Below, piece after piece: positions 30,906 to 41,640 of a stretch of 64,000 bases of DNA (position 1 is the first letter of the stretch; each line of letters begins with the position of its first letter). The position numbers were made by a program, and so were the translations under genes. Location of the stretch: the NCBI GenBank assembly GCA_038373885.1, contig JAWZYV010012351.1, positions 62,001 to 126,000 on the forward strand, given 5' to 3'. Below the pieces are notes generated by a model, which worked only from the letters and a program-made list of their open reading frames with translations, did no database searches and was not told where the DNA came from. Source of the stretch: Cheiracanthium punctorium (taxonomy: Eukaryota; Arthropoda; Arachnida; Araneae; Cheiracanthiidae).

Positions 30906-31857
30906 ATGGCGCTTCCATTTTATAGTTGTCCTAGAAACTGCACAGAAACAACACACGTACTAAAATAACGTACTAAAATAAAAACTAAAATAAAAACACG
31001 TACTAAAATAATCTTTCACACATTATGAAGGTTTAATTTCTACCTGAAAATCAAAGTAAATTATCTGAATATTATAATTGAATCCAACAAATTATTCGAA
31101 GAGTTTAGTTTCATAAATTGACATTTATTTTCCTATTTTATAAAGATAGTTGCAAGTTATGCATAAATGTATAAATTTAATAATATCTGATGCTAATAAC
31201 TAATAAGTAGTTCGAAAAATCCTCTAAAGTTTTAGACATTCTAAAATTTAAACTTTTGGTCAGAGAAAAGAGAAAATTAGATTTTTTTTTTTTTTTTTCG
31301 GAAACATATATCGTAATTTAATGTGTTCTCTTGAGTATTTGTAGAGCCTGAAATATTTAACCCATTAACCGTATATAGAACACTGTAAAACTAAAATTAA
31401 AAAAAAAAAAAACCTGTTAAATTCTTTTTAAAAGCATTTTCTTAAATTCATGTTAAATATTTTTTGCAATTCCCCTAAAGAACTCTTCAGCAATGTGACA
31501 CAGGCATTTAAAAGTTTAATGTTAAGAAAATCTTCATGCACGGGTGATTTGTGAAACGTAAATTAATTTCATTTAAGTAATATTCCACAACAATTTTTTT
31601 TTCGGGGTTTCCCGCAAGTACCCTACAGAGGGTGTTCACACATTTTTGTAACGATTTTGCAAAGATATATATAGAAATAAATATAAGAATTTTATTTTCT
31701 AATGTGTTCAGTCTGATAGCCCTTTCTTTGAACCATCATATTACATCTTGATTTCAAAGATGAAAGTCCTTTTCTTAAAACATCAAGGCTGATATTGTTC
31801 AACTCCTCCATCACAATCTTGTAGTAATATAATCTTTTGTAGTAATATATGAATGTA
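30906..31857. other. Unassigned AT-rich stretch
   Basis: Direct repeat 'acgtactaaaataa' around 30955-31010; poly-T and poly-A runs; nothing coding. Confidence 0.4.
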
Positions 31858-32095
31858 TCTTGTGTTTGCGTGATTATGGCAACGCTATACTAGGGCAATC
31901 TGCCAAGGATGGGAAGGTGCCTTGGTAGGAGAACTTTCTAAGGGGTTCTAAAGCGTATTCACGTTACATCTGGAAAAAACCTACCAAAAATCCAGACTGT
32001 TAGATCGACAGCTGCTCGATGGGACCCGATCCCGGGTCCTTCACTCTTCGGCAGTCTACCATTTTCAGTGACATAACTACTGTGCGATGGTAAGG
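31858..32095 (-). mobile_element. tRNA-derived SINE (type B)
   Basis: Full-length layout on the minus strand: head 'ccttaccatcgcacagtagtt', 'aaaatggtagactgccg', B box region 'ggacccgggatcgggtccc', body 'gatctaacagtctgga' and tail 'gttgccataatcacgc'. Confidence 0.8.
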
Positions 32096-32756
32096 CTATA
32101 AATGTATCTTAAAGTAGAAAGATAATTCAACTCATCTTCGTTTAGAAATATATTTAATTTTATATTTCAATTCCCTTTCATTATCACTGAAAAATAACGT
32201 TCAATAAATACTTGTCACACATTTTTGCTTTCATGCCTTTTAAGATGCAATTTATTCCAGGAAAAACTTACTATTACATTTATACACAAAAAAAAGTTAC
32301 TATTACATTTGTTTGTTCATCTTAAAATACACTGGAATAAAATAAACTAGAAGTTTCTGTAGAAAATTTTGCTTAATTGAAGTTTTAGACGTATTTCGTA
32401 TTTTGTATGTATTAAGAAAATAAATGTATTTTGTATTTTTTCAATTTAGAAAGCATTTTGTATTTTGTAATTTTTCGTGTTTGAATAAATGTAATTTGTA
32501 TTTTGCATCGAAAATACATTTTTTTATGTATTTTGCCCAACTCTGCTTCTGTAGTTGCTTTCAAAGAGCATTGCAGAGCAAGCAGTAATTATTTTTATTT
32601 CCAACGGAGGGGAGAGTATGAGGGAGCGTCCTCTAAGTGAAACTGTACTCCCCCTCCCTAAACAACGGGGGATGAGGGGGAGAAAAGCAATAAACTTTAG
32701 GTTTACCTTTACCGATCTCTGGGAAGATAGGTTGCATTTCGGGGGTATTTTCTTAT
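32096..32756. other. Unassigned stretch
   Basis: 32330-32530 repeats 'gtattttgta.tttt.' several times (low complexity). A short open frame at 32555-32758 has no recognisable motif. Confidence 0.35.
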
Positions 32757-32889
32757 AGCTCCAGGCAATCCGCGTCCATTTGCCCCTTACACGGAACTTA
32801 TATGTGTATGAATAGACGGGATTTCATCACTAATCCAAAACTTTCGGGGGGGGATATATCCCGATATCCCCCCCCTGGCTACGCTCCTG
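32757..32889 (-). mobile_element. MITE of the CAGGCGCGTAGCCAGG family (partial)
   Basis: Minus-strand terminus CAGGAGCGTAGCCAGGGGGG at 32889, then 'atatatcccccccc', and the shared interior 'attagtgatgaaat..cgtctatt' seen also at 63930-64000. The other end is not found. Confidence 0.7.
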
Positions 32890-33224
32890 TGCTTGCCCTG
32901 AATGCCCTCAAGTAAATCAAGCCCTGACAGTGACGTATCTGAGGTATTCCGTCCCAGGTGCCAATAACGGTTACGCCACTGAGACGAGAGATGCGAAGGG
33001 GGGGGGATATGGTAGTGGCATTGCCATTTGACACCTTAGTTGGACGTCGGACTACTTAGCCACCTTGAAAGTAGTGGCTTAACCATAACTAAGGGGGCCG
33101 CTGTTAAAATTCTCGGCGCTAGGCCGAAGCTTCCCCCCTGCCCGTAACAGCCGACTCGGGGAGAACAAAAATCGCGACTCAGGATGCACTCGTTGAGATT
33201 TTTAGCAAAGACAAAATCAGACTC
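32890..33224. other. Region downstream of the conserved ORF; short hAT-like end pair
   Basis: CAGTGACGTATCTG (32928) and AACGGTTACGCCACTG (to 32984) are hAT-style inverted ends only 57 bp apart, perhaps a shrunken MITE. 33100-33220 is GC-richer with hairpins and may be the 3' region of the ORF on the minus strand. No AATAAA on the minus strand recognised close by. Confidence 0.35.
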
Positions 33225-33230
33225 TTACCA
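33222..33230 (-). promoter_or_regulatory. Splice-donor-like site overlapping the stop codon of the 198-aa ORF
   Basis: Minus strand CCGTG|GTAAGAG matches the donor consensus and would remove the stop. Whether it is used cannot be told from sequence. Confidence 0.3.
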
Positions 33231-33821
33231 CGGTGGATAGTTTATCATCAGCCAGTCTCTGAACGCTGTTACTTCGGGCACCGGGCAGTGCACAACACTC
33301 ACGTCCTTGGCAACCCCGCCATGGTAGCCACAGTCGACCAGGGGCGACCGCAGCCAACTCTGTCCCAGAATCTCTTCGTATTTGGGGCATCCGTACGAGT
33401 TCAAGTCCAAGTTCGGTATGCCCAGTCTGTCGAGTTCTGCCTTCTCGGAAACACCGCCTTTGTATGCCACCATGTCTCTCCCGCCGTCGGGACTCTTGCA
33501 CGAGCCGTAAATCAGTCTGATGCACTCGTCCAGTCTGGAATAGTCGTGGACACTCTCCCCCGGTGCGGGTCTAAACGACAGCCCGGACAAGCGCCTGGTC
33601 TGGTAGCGGATCGTCCGCCGCGCGCCCTCGCTGAGACCGAAATCGAAAGGGCTCAGGTCAAACCGATCCGATACGGCAGGGTAGTCGGACTGCGGGTCGA
33701 TCCGGACGTGCCCGATCTCCCGGATCAAGAACTTCCTTTTCTCCTGCGAACTGTTGCTGGAGGACTGCCGGAAGCTGAAGCCGTCGAAGTCGATGATGCA
33801 GCATACCCTGTATATTTCCAT
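33225..33821 (-). CDS. Conserved-looking 198-aa protein, function unassigned
   Basis: The only long, uninterrupted, compositionally coding ORF of the window; clearly GC-richer than the flanks. ATG at 33821 has a favourable context (CCGAAAATGG); the frame is open 9 codons further up, but only to GTG. Features by residue: hydrophobic strand plus acidic turn YRVCCIIDFDGFSF (4-17), FLIREIGHV (31-39), a basic RRTIRYQTRR (68-77), AYKGGVSEKAEL (119-130), LGIPNLDLNSYGCPKYEEIL (133-152), C164/H167, and HCPVPEVTAFRDWL (178-191). The succession D-x-D-G near the start, a [VA]xKGG block, GCPK and a C-x2-H plus HCP end resembles a multicopy invertebrate protein family that I take to have an RNase H-like (exonuclease-type) fold. 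That is inference. It carries no signal peptide or membrane segment. Single exon as it stands; the last codons TGG TAA overlap a good splice donor (TG|GTAAGAG), so a longer spliced product is possible. Confidence 0.6.
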   Translation of the reverse strand: MEIYRVCCIIDFDGFSFRQSSSNSSQEKRKFLIREIGHVRIDPQSDYPAVSDRFDLSPFDFGLSEGARRTIRYQTRRLSGLSFRPAPGESVHDYSRLDECIRLIYGSCKSPDGGRDMVAYKGGVSEKAELDRLGIPNLDLNSYGCPKYEEILGQSWLRSPLVDCGYHGGVAKDVSVVHCPVPEVTAFRDWLMINYPPW

Positions 33822-34590
33822 TTTCGGAATACGAATGACTTCACTCACAATTATTTCGAAAAGTTCCGTTGAAAAGTGTTTACCCGAACTGCAGCAGATT
33901 TCTCGGATGTAAGTAAAAGTTTTAACTGACGTATGTAAGAAAGATGATGAACAATTGATTTACAGTTCTGGTTGGGCTCAGAACGATGCAGCGAAGGGAA
34001 GATTTTGCAAATTACCTCTCAAAAGACTGATTTGATTCACGCAATTGTTTCAAAAGTTTTGTGAAAACGGCACGTAGGAATTTCTGCGCATTTCTGGAAT
34101 GTAGATAATCTTGCTTTATCTCTAGAGCGACACCAAGTCCACATGCAAAACCACACCATCACAAACTATAATCTTTGAATGAAAACCCACGCTGATAAAC
34201 TTACAGATCTGCTGTTCAAAAACACCACATTGCTATCAAACCTTTATACAATTAAGAAACGACACCTTAGCACAATAAGCACGATATCTTCCCAGGATGT
34301 CAAGGTCGCATCTACTTTAGTGATGTCATAGTTTTGGTTTGATTTGATAACATGACGTCAATCGGCAGGTAGCGTCATCTATTGAAACAGTTAGCTGCTG
34401 GTAGGTTGGAGTAAATTTAATTTCTTGAAAGTGTCTGGAATTTCAAGCTATTTTTATGGCGTTGCGTTTAAACATTGACCATGTCTGCATTTTTTTTTTA
34501 GAACCTGTAAAAGGCGTTTTTTTTTACGATAATTAGATGAACTATGCTAAACTTTCGGTAATATATGTATAAATAAATATATATATTTAT
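33822..34590. other. Upstream region of the 198-aa ORF
   Basis: On the minus strand this is the 5' side of the ORF. No TATA box in a convincing place and no upstream coding exon recognised. AT-rich beyond 34100; T-runs at about 34490 and 34520. Confidence 0.35.
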
Positions 34591-35281
34591 ATGCATCTAC
34601 TTTTCTAAATAAAACAAGAAAGATAACTCATGCCAAACGTATCAATTATAAAACACTTTCCAACACATCAATATTTTTGCGCCAAATATGGTTATCTATT
34701 TCTCTTAAATCTTGTGAGGTTTTTGAGATAAGATAATGTTGTATTATCACTATAGATGCAATTTTATGAGACTCCGTAAAAGACCTTTAAATTTTCCCCT
34801 CATCGTTTAACTGAAGAATATAAAAATTTTATACTCAAAAATTATTATATAAATTTTATAGTGTAGAAATTTATTAGTGTCTCACAAATGCCACAGATTG
34901 TAATGCATTGGAATTCCTTTGAGTGTTCCTGTAGACGAACTATTAATGATACAGACACTATTTTCAATGGAGAGTATTATTTTGGGAGCTTTAATAATAT
35001 GCTAATTTTGTTTTCTTTCAAAAAACCGAATATCTCTAAAATACGTTTTCAAGAGTGACAGCCCACAGAGTGCAATGTATTGGATTTTTTTTTCTCCTGT
35101 AAAAGAACTATAAATACTGCTTACACCGTTTTCAATAGGGCACATGGTTCTGCACATAGAAAAACATAAATTTCGCACAAATCTATGTATATTTACGGCA
35201 GTTAGAACACTGGGCGGGTGGACAACAAGACGGACAAACAAACCGAAATCATTATCCCCCTGAAACTTGTTGGTATGTTAA
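34591..35281. repeat. Foldback-like dispersed repeat (copy of 43650-44980 family)
   Basis: Blocks 'agataactcatgccaaacg', 'caattataaaaca', 'gcaatgcattggaattc' and 'accgaatatctctaaa' match 43700-43790 and 44400-44590 in the same orientation. The last 190 bp (35060-35245) is the reverse of 44765-44940, ending in GGACAACAAGACGGACAAAC. So the repeat has inverted ends. Confidence 0.65.
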
Positions 35282-35463
35282 AAATATAAATATTTCTCTT
35301 ATACAGCAAAACGGTGAGCGAACACGGAGAGCGATAAATTTATTCTTTTAAGTGTTAGCAGTCAAAAATTAATTTTCCACGAGCTAAAAAAATCAAGTTT
35401 GCAATTTTGTTCCATGTATATCCATTAATGCGTGAGGACTCCTTTTGGGTTCCAACGCATTAA

Positions 35464-35740
35464 CCCTTTCACGCGCGGTGTCCTCGCCGTGAGGACACCA
35501 AACGTTTTGACTGTTGCCAGTCACGAAGAATAGATTTGATTTGTAAAAAAAATAGTTGCGGGGACATAGCTCCACGAGAATCCTTTACTTTTGAGCACGT
35601 CATTTCCCGTAAAAAAAAAAAAAAAAAAAATGTCACGATTATTTTTAACAGCAGTGACATCTGCTGAAAAATGGAAGAATGCGAGAACAGCTGGATAGAT
35701 TGCCCAATGCTGAAAAAAGGGCAGCCGTTTTCGTCGACCC
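35464..35740 (-). mobile_element. piggyBac-like foldback element, half copy
   Basis: Starts after TTAA (35460-35463) with CCCTTTCACGCGC and reads the family's right half on the minus strand ('ttgactgttgccagtcacga', 'gagcacgtcatttcccgt', 'acatctgctgaaaaatgga', 'cccaatgctgaaaaaagggc'). It breaks off at about 35740, before the palindromic core. Confidence 0.8.
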
Positions 35741-36280
35741 AACCTCCCTCCCACTCCTAGACAGATAGCCCTTGCCTATACCTTAACAAAACAGAATACA
35801 CGAAACAGGTTAATTACAGCGCGAGAAACGAATGTTTTTAAAATTCCCAATGAGATCGTCATAGCTTAATATTATCACATTAGATATTTTTCGATTTACC
35901 ATGAAATAATGAAAATATCGCCAAGCTCGGCTCATTTTTCAAAGCTTTATTATTTTTTTTCTGCGCCACATTTGGCAATTTATCGCAAAAGTCGCCAACA
36001 TTGTCGACTTTTGGTGCAACTTTTGAGGGAAGTACACGATTGTCGCCGGGAATGACCGCCGGGATAATACGTAACTACCGAAATCAGTTAAACCTGAAAG
36101 AGCGCTATATTAAGCAGAAATGTACGTTAAATGGATTTTTGAACTGCATTGCAAACAAACAAACTACGTTGGACGCTCTAAAAATTCAAAATGTTTCTTA
36201 AGAAGGTTGTTACAATATTAACTTATATTTATAAATTGTGAGCGCGCATTTCTGAATGTAACATTCAGAGGCGTCATCCA

Positions 36281-36311
<31 letters not shown>

Positions 36312-36475
36312 ACTGCATTTTTAAATATTGTTTTCCTAAGTATGTCATAGCTCTTATAGACTGACTGCTTACAAAAGTACTGCACATAGTACAGCATTCT
36401 AAATGTTTTCAAATATCTGACATAGTTTGATTGTTTAAATAGCTTTTCAAAATTTATATTACTAATTCTTTATAT
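35741..36475. other. Unassigned stretch
   Basis: 'cgccaagctcgg', 'cgccacatttggc' and 'gtcgccaacattgtcgac' give small hairpins. A 66-codon frame at 36001-36201 has no recognisable motif. A22-like run at 36283. Confidence 0.35.
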
Positions 36476-37159
36476 CAGCGTTTCTCAAGCTGTGGGGCGC
36501 GACCCCCAACGGGAGCCCAGAGCGTTTGTAGGCGGGGGGGGGGGGGAGCACGAGAAAAACCAAAGAGCAAGTAGTGATGCATGTTTTTAAAAATATCTTC
36601 TTATTTATTCTTATTTTTACTCAAAAAATATCCATTTTCGCTTAAAATGTTCATTCAGACTTTACTGATAACATTATTTTGTAGAAAATTCGACTACATG
36701 TTCATTGTTAAATATTGAAAAACTGAAAGAATGCTGGAAAATGTGAGGGGGGGCGCCACCGTAAGTTAGCTTTTGTTAAGGGGGCGCGACGAAAAAATCA
36801 TGTGATTTTGGTACATAAGTACAAATAAACTAATTATGCCAGGCACTTCAAAATTTCGAAACTGTCTCTTTACCATTGGCGGTTTTACGGGGGGGGGGGT
36901 AATGGGGGTAATTACCCCTCCCAGGATTTTGAAAACGAAAGTGAAAAATAATTCTGCATGGGGAATTCACTGGGGTGAAATAAACAAATAATACTATCTA
37001 CATGGCAAACATAGGAACTCTTCAAATATAACAATAATTTTGATCGATGGGGGGAGGGGGAGTAAAGATGCAAGGTTATTATTTTCGGTATTTACATCAA
37101 TAATTATGTGATTAATTAAACATTTATTTCACATTTGATGATTAATTAAACATTATCTT

Positions 37160-38440
37160 CATATATAAAGGAAGATGTCCTGACTGACTGACTGACGATC
37201 ATCGCCCAGCCAAATCTACTGGAGGTACAGACATGATATTTTAGGAGCTTGTAGATTTTGTGCCCGGCGTCATTTAAGAAGGGATTTTTAAAATTTCAAA
37301 CCCAGACGGGAATGGCGGCCCAAAACATTTTTCACGTTTCCTTTCATAACTTAGTGTTAAAAAGAGATAGCCATACAATTCTTGCTTTAAAATGTAACAA
37401 CAACACAAAAATCTTAAAGTTGTTTTCAGGGTTTTTTAGAATTCGCACCCAAACGGGCGTAGCGGTCGAAACGTCCTTTTCACATTTCCCTTCATATCTC
37501 AGAGGAAAAAGAGACAACCGTAAAAATCTTGCTTTAAAATCTTGCTATGAATATTGTTTACTAATTTTCCATCATGTCTGAGGGAAAAAGACATAGCCAC
37601 AAAATTCTTGCTTTAAAATATAACTAACATAGATACCTAAAAGTTGTTTTCAGGGTTTTTTAGAATTCTCACCCAAACGGGCGTAAGGGGCCGAAACGTT
37701 ATTTTCACATTTCTCTTGATATATGAGAGGAAAAATAGAGATAGCTTTAAAATTCTTGCTTAAAGGTGTAGGGAATACAAATGCTTAAAATTCGTTTTCT
37801 GGGTTCTTTAGAATGCGCATGAAAAGTAGGATAAGGGGCCAAAACGTTATTTTCGAATTTGCCATCATATATCAAAGGGAAATAAAGATAGTCATAAAAT
37901 TCTTCCTTTAGAATGTAGCGGACAAGGATGCCTAAAAATCAGTTTCAGGGTGTTTTAGAATTCGCACCGAAGTAGGTGTAAGGGGCCAAAACGTTCTTTG
38001 ACGTTCTTTTCACATTTCTCTTCATAAGTCCGAGGAAGAAGAGATAGCCTAAAATTCTTGCTTAAAAATATAGTGAACACAAATGCCTTAAAATTATTTT
38101 CAGGTTTTTTTAGAATTCACATCATAACTAACGGGGATAAGGGAGACAAAATATTGTTTACTAATTTTCCATCATGTCTAGGGGAAAAAGACATAGCCAC
38201 AAAATTCTTGCTTTAAAATGTAGCTAACATTAATGCATAACAGTCATTTTCAGAGTTTTTTAGAGTTCAAAATGTTGTGAGGGGCTAAAACGTTATTTTC
38301 ATAATTGTCTTCATATATCGAAGGAAAATGAAGATAGCCATAAAAATCTTGCATTAAAATGTAACGAACACAAATTCATACAAATCTTTTTCAAATGATT
38401 TAAAAAATCGACCATTATAAAGGGTAAGTTGACAAAAAAA
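37160..38440 (+). repeat. Minisatellite, ~148-bp unit, about 8 copies
   Basis: Preceded by 'aggaagatgtcc' and (CTGA)n at 37180. Unit landmarks 'gaattcgcacccaaacggg' near 37448, 37672, 37817, 37966, 38117 and 38268, each followed by 'aaaacgtt.ttttcacatttc..ttcatat' and 'atagcc..aaaattcttgctttaaaatgta'. Same architecture (short-motif flank plus ~150-bp tandem units) as 18360-20155, but the units themselves are not alike. Confidence 0.8.
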
Positions 38441-38645
38441 GGTGTTTTTTAAGTAATATTTAGCTCTTGGGTGCTGTTAATTTCAGGACAAAGATTTTTG
38501 TCTACCTGGTGAAAGGGCGAATCAAGTTTCAGGGGTTGCCAGATTAAACAAGAAAAATCCACAAGGTATGCCATTTTGATAATGTATCACGAAAATTGGC
38601 ATAAAAGAAATAAGTCCCCGAAGCGATATCTTCCATCTTTGTCGA

Positions 38646-38880
38646 GTGCCCCACCAGGGGCCAAGCGCAAAACGCGCTGCGCTGGGTGACGGAAGATGCC
38701 TGGTTCAAAACCAGGTTGCGTCCGCCGACTTAACCGTTCGGAATTTTCCGTGGTTTCCTCCGGAACTTAGCATAAATACAGGTTGGGACCCATTAGAAAG
38801 ACACCCACGGAGGGCACCCCGCCATTCGGCCTAGAACCCACGTGTTGCTAATCAGCGGTAATCCCATAACAGAACAAAAC
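38646..38880 (+). mobile_element. tRNA-derived SINE (type A)
   Basis: A-box-like GGGGCCAAGCGCA, exact B box GGTTCAAAACC at 38702-38712, body 'gtccgccgacttaaccgttcgg', 'ttttccgtggtttcctcc', 'ttagaaagacaccca', and tail 'gcggtaatcccataacagaac'. Confidence 0.85.
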
Positions 38881-38929
38881 ACAACCATCTTTGTCGAGAA
38901 ATTGCCTAACCCTATTGTTTATTTAATGG

Positions 38930-39170
38930 GAATATTGGTGTCTATATTCGAGTAAATAAGGATGAAGTATAGTTAGAATATGCGTGGCGGGGATTAGGTG
39001 ATTTTAACATAGATTTCAATTTTGAAGAACAAGAGGACAAATACGCGGGGAATATGATGCACATTCCAAACAGTTTTTTTTAAAAATCAAGTATAGTTAG
39101 AGTATGCCTGAAGAATATTCTAAAACAGTTTTTGTAGGCGATTAAATATATAACTAAAATTTGTTTGATA
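38930..39170 (-). repeat. Reversed units of the ~160-bp dispersed tandem family
   Basis: 'aagtatagttagaatatgc', 'gtgattttaacatagattt', 'gatgcacattccaaac' are the complement of the array at 14320-15478. About one and a half units. Confidence 0.65.
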
Positions 39171-39285
39171 TTTATTTACTTATTTTCGTTTGTTGTTGTT
39201 GTGTCCATGGATAGACGACACTATCCATGGAAAAAGGGGTGCCATTACCCCCGAGGGGGGTTAGACTTCTACTTGTTAGTCCCTA

Positions 39286-39525
39286 TAGTCTGTTCGCCGA
39301 GTCGAGAGAACGAAACTAAATAATGGCACATGTAAACTAGCGAAGAGTAAGCACCTGGCATTTTGCCAAAGCGCCAAACACAGTATGAATTTCTGCTTTC
39401 TTCCATTTACGCTGTTAGGCGCATTTAACCTTTCTTAACTCCAAACTAGAGATTGGTAAAAAAATATGTAATTCTTTGGTAACCCGTTTGTTTACTTTCG
39501 TTCTCTCGTTTCCGCGAACAGACTA
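39286..39525. mobile_element. MITE with TAGTCTGTTCGC ends and TA target
   Basis: TIRs TAGTCTGTTCGCCGAG..CGAGAGAACGAAA and mirror CTTTCGTTCTCTCG..GCGAACAGACTA; TA on both sides (39284-39285, 39526-39527). 240 bp, Tc1/mariner-type target choice. Confidence 0.85.
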
Positions 39526-39530
39526 TAATT

Positions 39531-39960
39531 TTGAACCGATTCCAGATGAGGGACCAACCACCACCTGAAATCCGCACCCCCAGAGGTATCGTTTAACAAG
39601 TTGGACGACATTGGAGCCACGACGGATTTTACGTGCACCCGCTCCCATTAGCGTACACGGTTCCACTGCGGACGAGCCGAGAGCACTGGTCCCAAGCACT
39701 GGCCAATCCGGATGCTGCTTCACTTGCAGTGTTCTTGTGTTCTTATGGGAATGGAGTTTAGCGCCCACACCACTGCGGGACTATTTTCATTTGTATTTGT
39801 TGGTTTTGACAATATCCATTCCGTGCGAAGAACAGCTGCTTCAGCTAGTTTACATATATGAAGTGTATTGTACAGTCAGAGGGGTCTCCTTTCCATTGTG
39901 TGCCCCAGAGTAGCCAATCCTTCTCTGAGACACTGAGTTATTTAAAATTATAAAATATCA
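39531..39960. other. GC-richer unassigned part of the 3.1-kb hAT
   Basis: Split from 39185-39283 by the MITE above. The first half begins GTTGTTGTTGTGTCC, like a SINE tail, so a decayed SINE of another type is possible. Open frames on both strands without known motifs. Confidence 0.3.
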
Positions 39961-40267
39961 TTACCCCTCCCAGACTGCAACTCTAGAACCGCCCTTGCTC
40001 TTTACAAGCTGTACTACATACTGAAATAAACGGTAAACGTCTCTCAGTTTCAAAACTTTTAGAAAAATTCTTAAAAATCAGAAATTTTCGCAATACGTGT
40101 CACTCTTTGAAAAATCTTGCAGTTGAGATCCATATTTAAGAATTTTTTCTGAAGATTTCACAAAAGCCACAGCTTTTTCGCTTATTGTAAAGTGTAAAGC
40201 AGCTTATGAAGAACCATCTGGAGTTTTTTTGAGACCATGGTGCTATTAGTTTATTTCAATTTGTGTA

Positions 40268-40480
40268 CACCCTCCAAAAAAAAGTATTCGAGCAAGAGAG
40301 AAATTTCCTATGTTGGTTTCGTATATTAAAAATTATTTATTATAGAATATGAATGAGGCTATGTATAAATATGGCTTTCCATATTTCTATCAAGTTGTGC
40401 GTTTTTCAAAAACTCAATTATTATTCGCAAATCTAAAATAGGAAATTTCTCTCTTGCTCGAATACTTTTTTTGGAGGGTG
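40268..40480. mobile_element. Palindromic MITE with ~45-bp TIRs, TA target
   Basis: CACCCTCCAAAAAAAAGTAT, TCGAGCAAGAGAGAAATTTC at the left, mirrored almost perfectly at the right; TA at 40266-40267 and 40481-40482. 213 bp. Tc1/mariner type by target site. Confidence 0.95.
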
Positions 40481-40543
40481 TACAAAGACTAAAAATAGTT
40501 TTTTTTTCTTCGACATACACCCTTAAAAGGCTGAGAACCGCTG

Positions 40544-41155
40544 CTTTAAAAAATAGCTATTCAAAGTAAATCGTCATTTTTTAGTGTCGCCATCTATTGA
40601 GTTTAACGTTAGTTATAAAATTTATTATTGCAGTTTAAGGGTGTTCGAGGAAACTGTATCTCTTTTACGGCTTTGTACACAAATTAAAAAAAAAAAAAAT
40701 GAGTCAGAGATTTAAAAAAATTCAGGATGATTCTTCATAAGCTGCAATACTTACCATAGTAAATGAAAAAGGGGTGCCTTTTATGAATCTTTTTGCGAAA
40801 ATTCTTCCACATGGAACTTCACAGAAATAATTTTCAAAAAGCGACACATCCTGCCAAATTTTCGATTTTTAAGAATTCTTTCTGAAAATTTCGTTAATGC
40901 TACAGGCTTATCATTTATTACTGTGCACAGTATAACTCGTAAAGAGACATTCTAAAATTACATTGTATTACTGTATTTACATTGACATAATTAGTTTTTT
41001 TTTTTTTTTTATATTCCAAATCACATAAATTTTTGAAATACAACGTTAATTTAAGATCGAAGATTAAACTTCTTTCAAACCGGAAATTATTTTTTGATTT
41101 TGTTACAATTTTCTCTGAAAATTTAACAAATTTAACTGCATATGCAAAACACCGT
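40544..41155. repeat. Inverted, diverged copy of the hAT interior repeat
   Basis: 'aattcaggatgattcttcataagctgca' (split: 40718-40745) is the complement of 40200-40225, and 'aagaattctttctgaaaatttc' recalls 40137-40160. So a relative of the 136-500 / 36.8-kb repeat lies here in both orientations. Confidence 0.45.
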
Positions 41156-41163
41156 GCACACAG

Positions 41164-41348
41164 CCAAGGCCTTAGCCAAAAAAAAAAAAAATAAATAAAT
41201 AAATAAAAAAAAAAAATTCGGGAATTTCCAGAGTTTCGGAATCAGTGCAAATAAAAATCTACTAATGCATTGTCAATTTATTTTTTTTTGGGGGGGGGCG
41301 GGAGGAGAGAATTAAAGCCCCGTGATCCCCTTTTGTCTACGGTCTTGG
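41164..41348. mobile_element. hAT-like MITE, CCAAGGCC family
   Basis: 185 bp. Ends CCAAGGCCTTAGCCAAA and TTTTGTCTACGGTCTTGG; flanks GCACACAG and CCACACAG (7 of 8). (AAAT)n at 41190 and a G9 tract at 41290 inside. Confidence 0.8.
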
Positions 41349-41640
41349 CCACACAGGGAGGGATTCAAAAATCTAAGCCTATTGCAACGATTGGCAATAG
41401 GCATGGATAGGTAATTGCAAACCATAATGGCAAATAGGCTATAAAAATAAGGCACTAAAGTAATATTTATGTTTAATCACTAAAACCTAAATTCAAGAGA
41501 CTTTTTTTTATGTCCTGTAAAAGAATTATAAATGTTACCTGAACTCTTTTAGCAGGAGAAAATTCTTTTATAATATTCTTGGGGGAAAAAACTCTCCCTT
41601 GGTATGCACATTTTGTTCGATGGTGTATTATGGTATAGTC

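Larger units (their letters stand above)
36874..39997. mobile_element. hAT element, CA(T/A)(T/G)GGCGGTT family, 3.1 kb
   Basis: Left CATTGGCGGTTTTACGG followed by a G10 tract and GGTAATTACCCCTCCCAG. Right ATTACCCCTCCCAGACTGCA, then ACTCTAGAACCGCCCTTG. Exact 8-bp target duplication CTCTTTAC at 36866-36873 and 39998-40005. Inside: a minisatellite (37200-38440), a SINE (38646-38880), reversed units of the 160-bp family, and a TA-type MITE (39286-39525). Confidence 0.92.
36476..40543. mobile_element. hAT element, CAGCGTTTCTCA family, 4.1 kb with a second hAT inside
   Basis: Left end CAGCGTTTCTCAAGC, right end GGCTGAGAACCGCTG. Flanks CTTTATAT and CTTTAAAA are similar (6 of 8). Its left 315 bp equal the MITE at 29751-30066. 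Its interior (36800-36873 joined to 40006-40267) resembles 136-500. It carries the hAT at 36874-39997 and a small palindromic MITE at 40268-40480. No transposase of its own seen. Confidence 0.7.

Noticed and set aside
33217..33525. 102-aa minus-strand ORF in another frame
   Set aside because: Alternative-frame shadow of the 198-aa ORF.
33288..33872. 194-aa plus-strand ORF
   Set aside because: Antisense shadow of the 198-aa minus-strand ORF, which has the clearer motif pattern.
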